Shown here in pieces: positions 63,683 through 64,000 of a stretch of 64,000 bases of DNA. The stretch covers positions 1-64,000 of the forward strand of contig NZ_BKBA01000013.1 in NCBI RefSeq assembly GCF_007992835.1. The letters are read 5' to 3'. The stretch comes from Knoellia locipacati (GTDB lineage Bacteria > Actinomycetota > Actinomycetes > Actinomycetales > Dermatophilaceae). The number at the start of each line of letters is the position of its first letter. Position 1 is the first letter of the stretch. Made by a program: the position numbers and the translations under genes. The notes beneath the pieces are model-generated. The model worked only from the letters and a program-made list of their open reading frames with translations, was not told the origin of the DNA and ran no database searches.

Positions 63683-64000
63683 TCAGGGCTGACGACGGCT
63701 CAGGGTCCAGGCGCCGGGCTCGTCGAGCCCGCCGTCGGAGGTGCGGGTGAAGACGAGCCGGTCGTGCAGCCGGTTGCGCCGTCCGCCCCAGAACTCGACC
63801 TCGTCGCAGACGATGCGGTAGCCGCCCCAGAAGTCCGGGAGGGGCACGTCGTCCGCGTTGCCCCGGTCCGGCCAGCGGACGGCATACGCCTCGTATGCCG
63901 TCTCGAGCTCCGCGCGCGAGGTGACCGGTTGCGACTGGCGCGAGGCCCAGGCGGAGATGCGAGAGGCCCACGGCCGGCTCGCGAAGTAGTCGGCGACCTC
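63683..64000 (-). CDS. pdxH: Pyridoxamine 5'-phosphate oxidase, C-terminal part
   Basis: The window ends inside this gene; 105 C-terminal residues are present. They include SRPWASRISAWASRQSQPV, which is the FMN-binding region form of PdxH, then FWGGYRIVCDEVEFWGG followed by RRNRLHDRLVFTR and the terminal WTLSRRQP, close to the usual RRLSP-type end. The enzyme oxidises pyridoxamine or pyridoxine phosphate to PLP with FMN. The start is outside the window. Confidence 0.9.
   Translation of the reverse strand, partial: EVADYFASRPWASRISAWASRQSQPVTSRAELETAYEAYAVRWPDRGNADDVPLPDFWGGYRIVCDEVEFWGGRRNRLHDRLVFTRTSDGGLDEPGAWTLSRRQP

Overview
This window is a high-GC actinobacterial chromosome segment, most likely from the order Micrococcales and plausibly a relative of the Intrasporangiaceae (Janibacter/Knoellia-like). 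That placement is inferred from gene order and style, not from a marker-gene search. The supporting signs are a complete actinobacterial dcw cluster followed by ftsZ-pgeF-yggS-sepF-yggT-divIVA, two SAM-IV riboswitches (a class typical of actinomycetes), a meso-diaminopimelate-type MurE, many GTG starts and ATGA/GTGA stop-start overlaps, and lysine/alanine-rich extensions on SigA, a DksA-like protein and the division transpeptidase.

Layout. (1) 1-3060: a less GC-rich, gene-sparse stretch with a DUF6308 protein, a protein with a PD-(D/E)XK nuclease-like signature, a membrane-anchored helical protein and about 0.97 kb without a convincing gene; it looks like the edge of accessory DNA. (2) 3068-8216: a DUF1918/DUF1876 protein, the citrulline hydrolase CtlX, a glycine-rich protein, a SatD/membrane-protein pair with an apparently leaderless promoter, and a tandem universal stress protein. 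(3) 8148-16525 (minus): ptrB, dnaE, rluD, lspA and a DksA-like zinc-finger protein with a histone-like N-terminus. (4) 16726-36880 (minus): division and peptidoglycan genes in the order mraZ-rsmH-ftsL-ftsI-murE-murF-mraY-murD-ftsW-murG-murC-ftsQ, then ftsZ-pgeF-yggS-sepF-yggT-divIVA. MurC/D/E/F and MraY/MurG make lipid II, FtsW/FtsI polymerise and cross-link it at the septum, FtsQ/FtsL/FtsZ/SepF build the divisome, and DivIVA directs polar growth. (5) 37233-41830 (plus): a divergent moxR-DUF58-transglutaminase operon. (6) 41933-48132 (minus): the principal sigma factor, a small universal stress protein, metX with a SAM-IV riboswitch, DUF4192, DUF1232 and EcsC proteins. (7) 48287-64000: a family A DNA polymerase-like gene, PAC2, the helicase HrpA, an Esx-like gene pair, metY with a second SAM-IV riboswitch, an aldo/keto reductase, two small membrane proteins, an alpha/beta hydrolase, a TspO-like protein divergent from an orphan B12-binding sensor, ornithine aminotransferase, and the 3' part of pdxH running off the window.

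The most interesting signals are: MraZ-type repeat boxes (TGGNG repeated every 10 bp) at the mraZ promoter and again twice upstream of the divergent moxR operon; a CarH-like B12 photosensory module without a DNA-binding domain beside a TspO-like gene; ten exact 11-residue repeats in an enlarged DivIVA; an Esx-like pair with a YxxxE export motif; and a strongly over-represented GTATGCC/GGCATAC motif. No tRNA, rRNA, CRISPR array or intact insertion sequence was recognised. Long open frames antisense to dnaE, ptrB and hrpA are GC-driven shadows.
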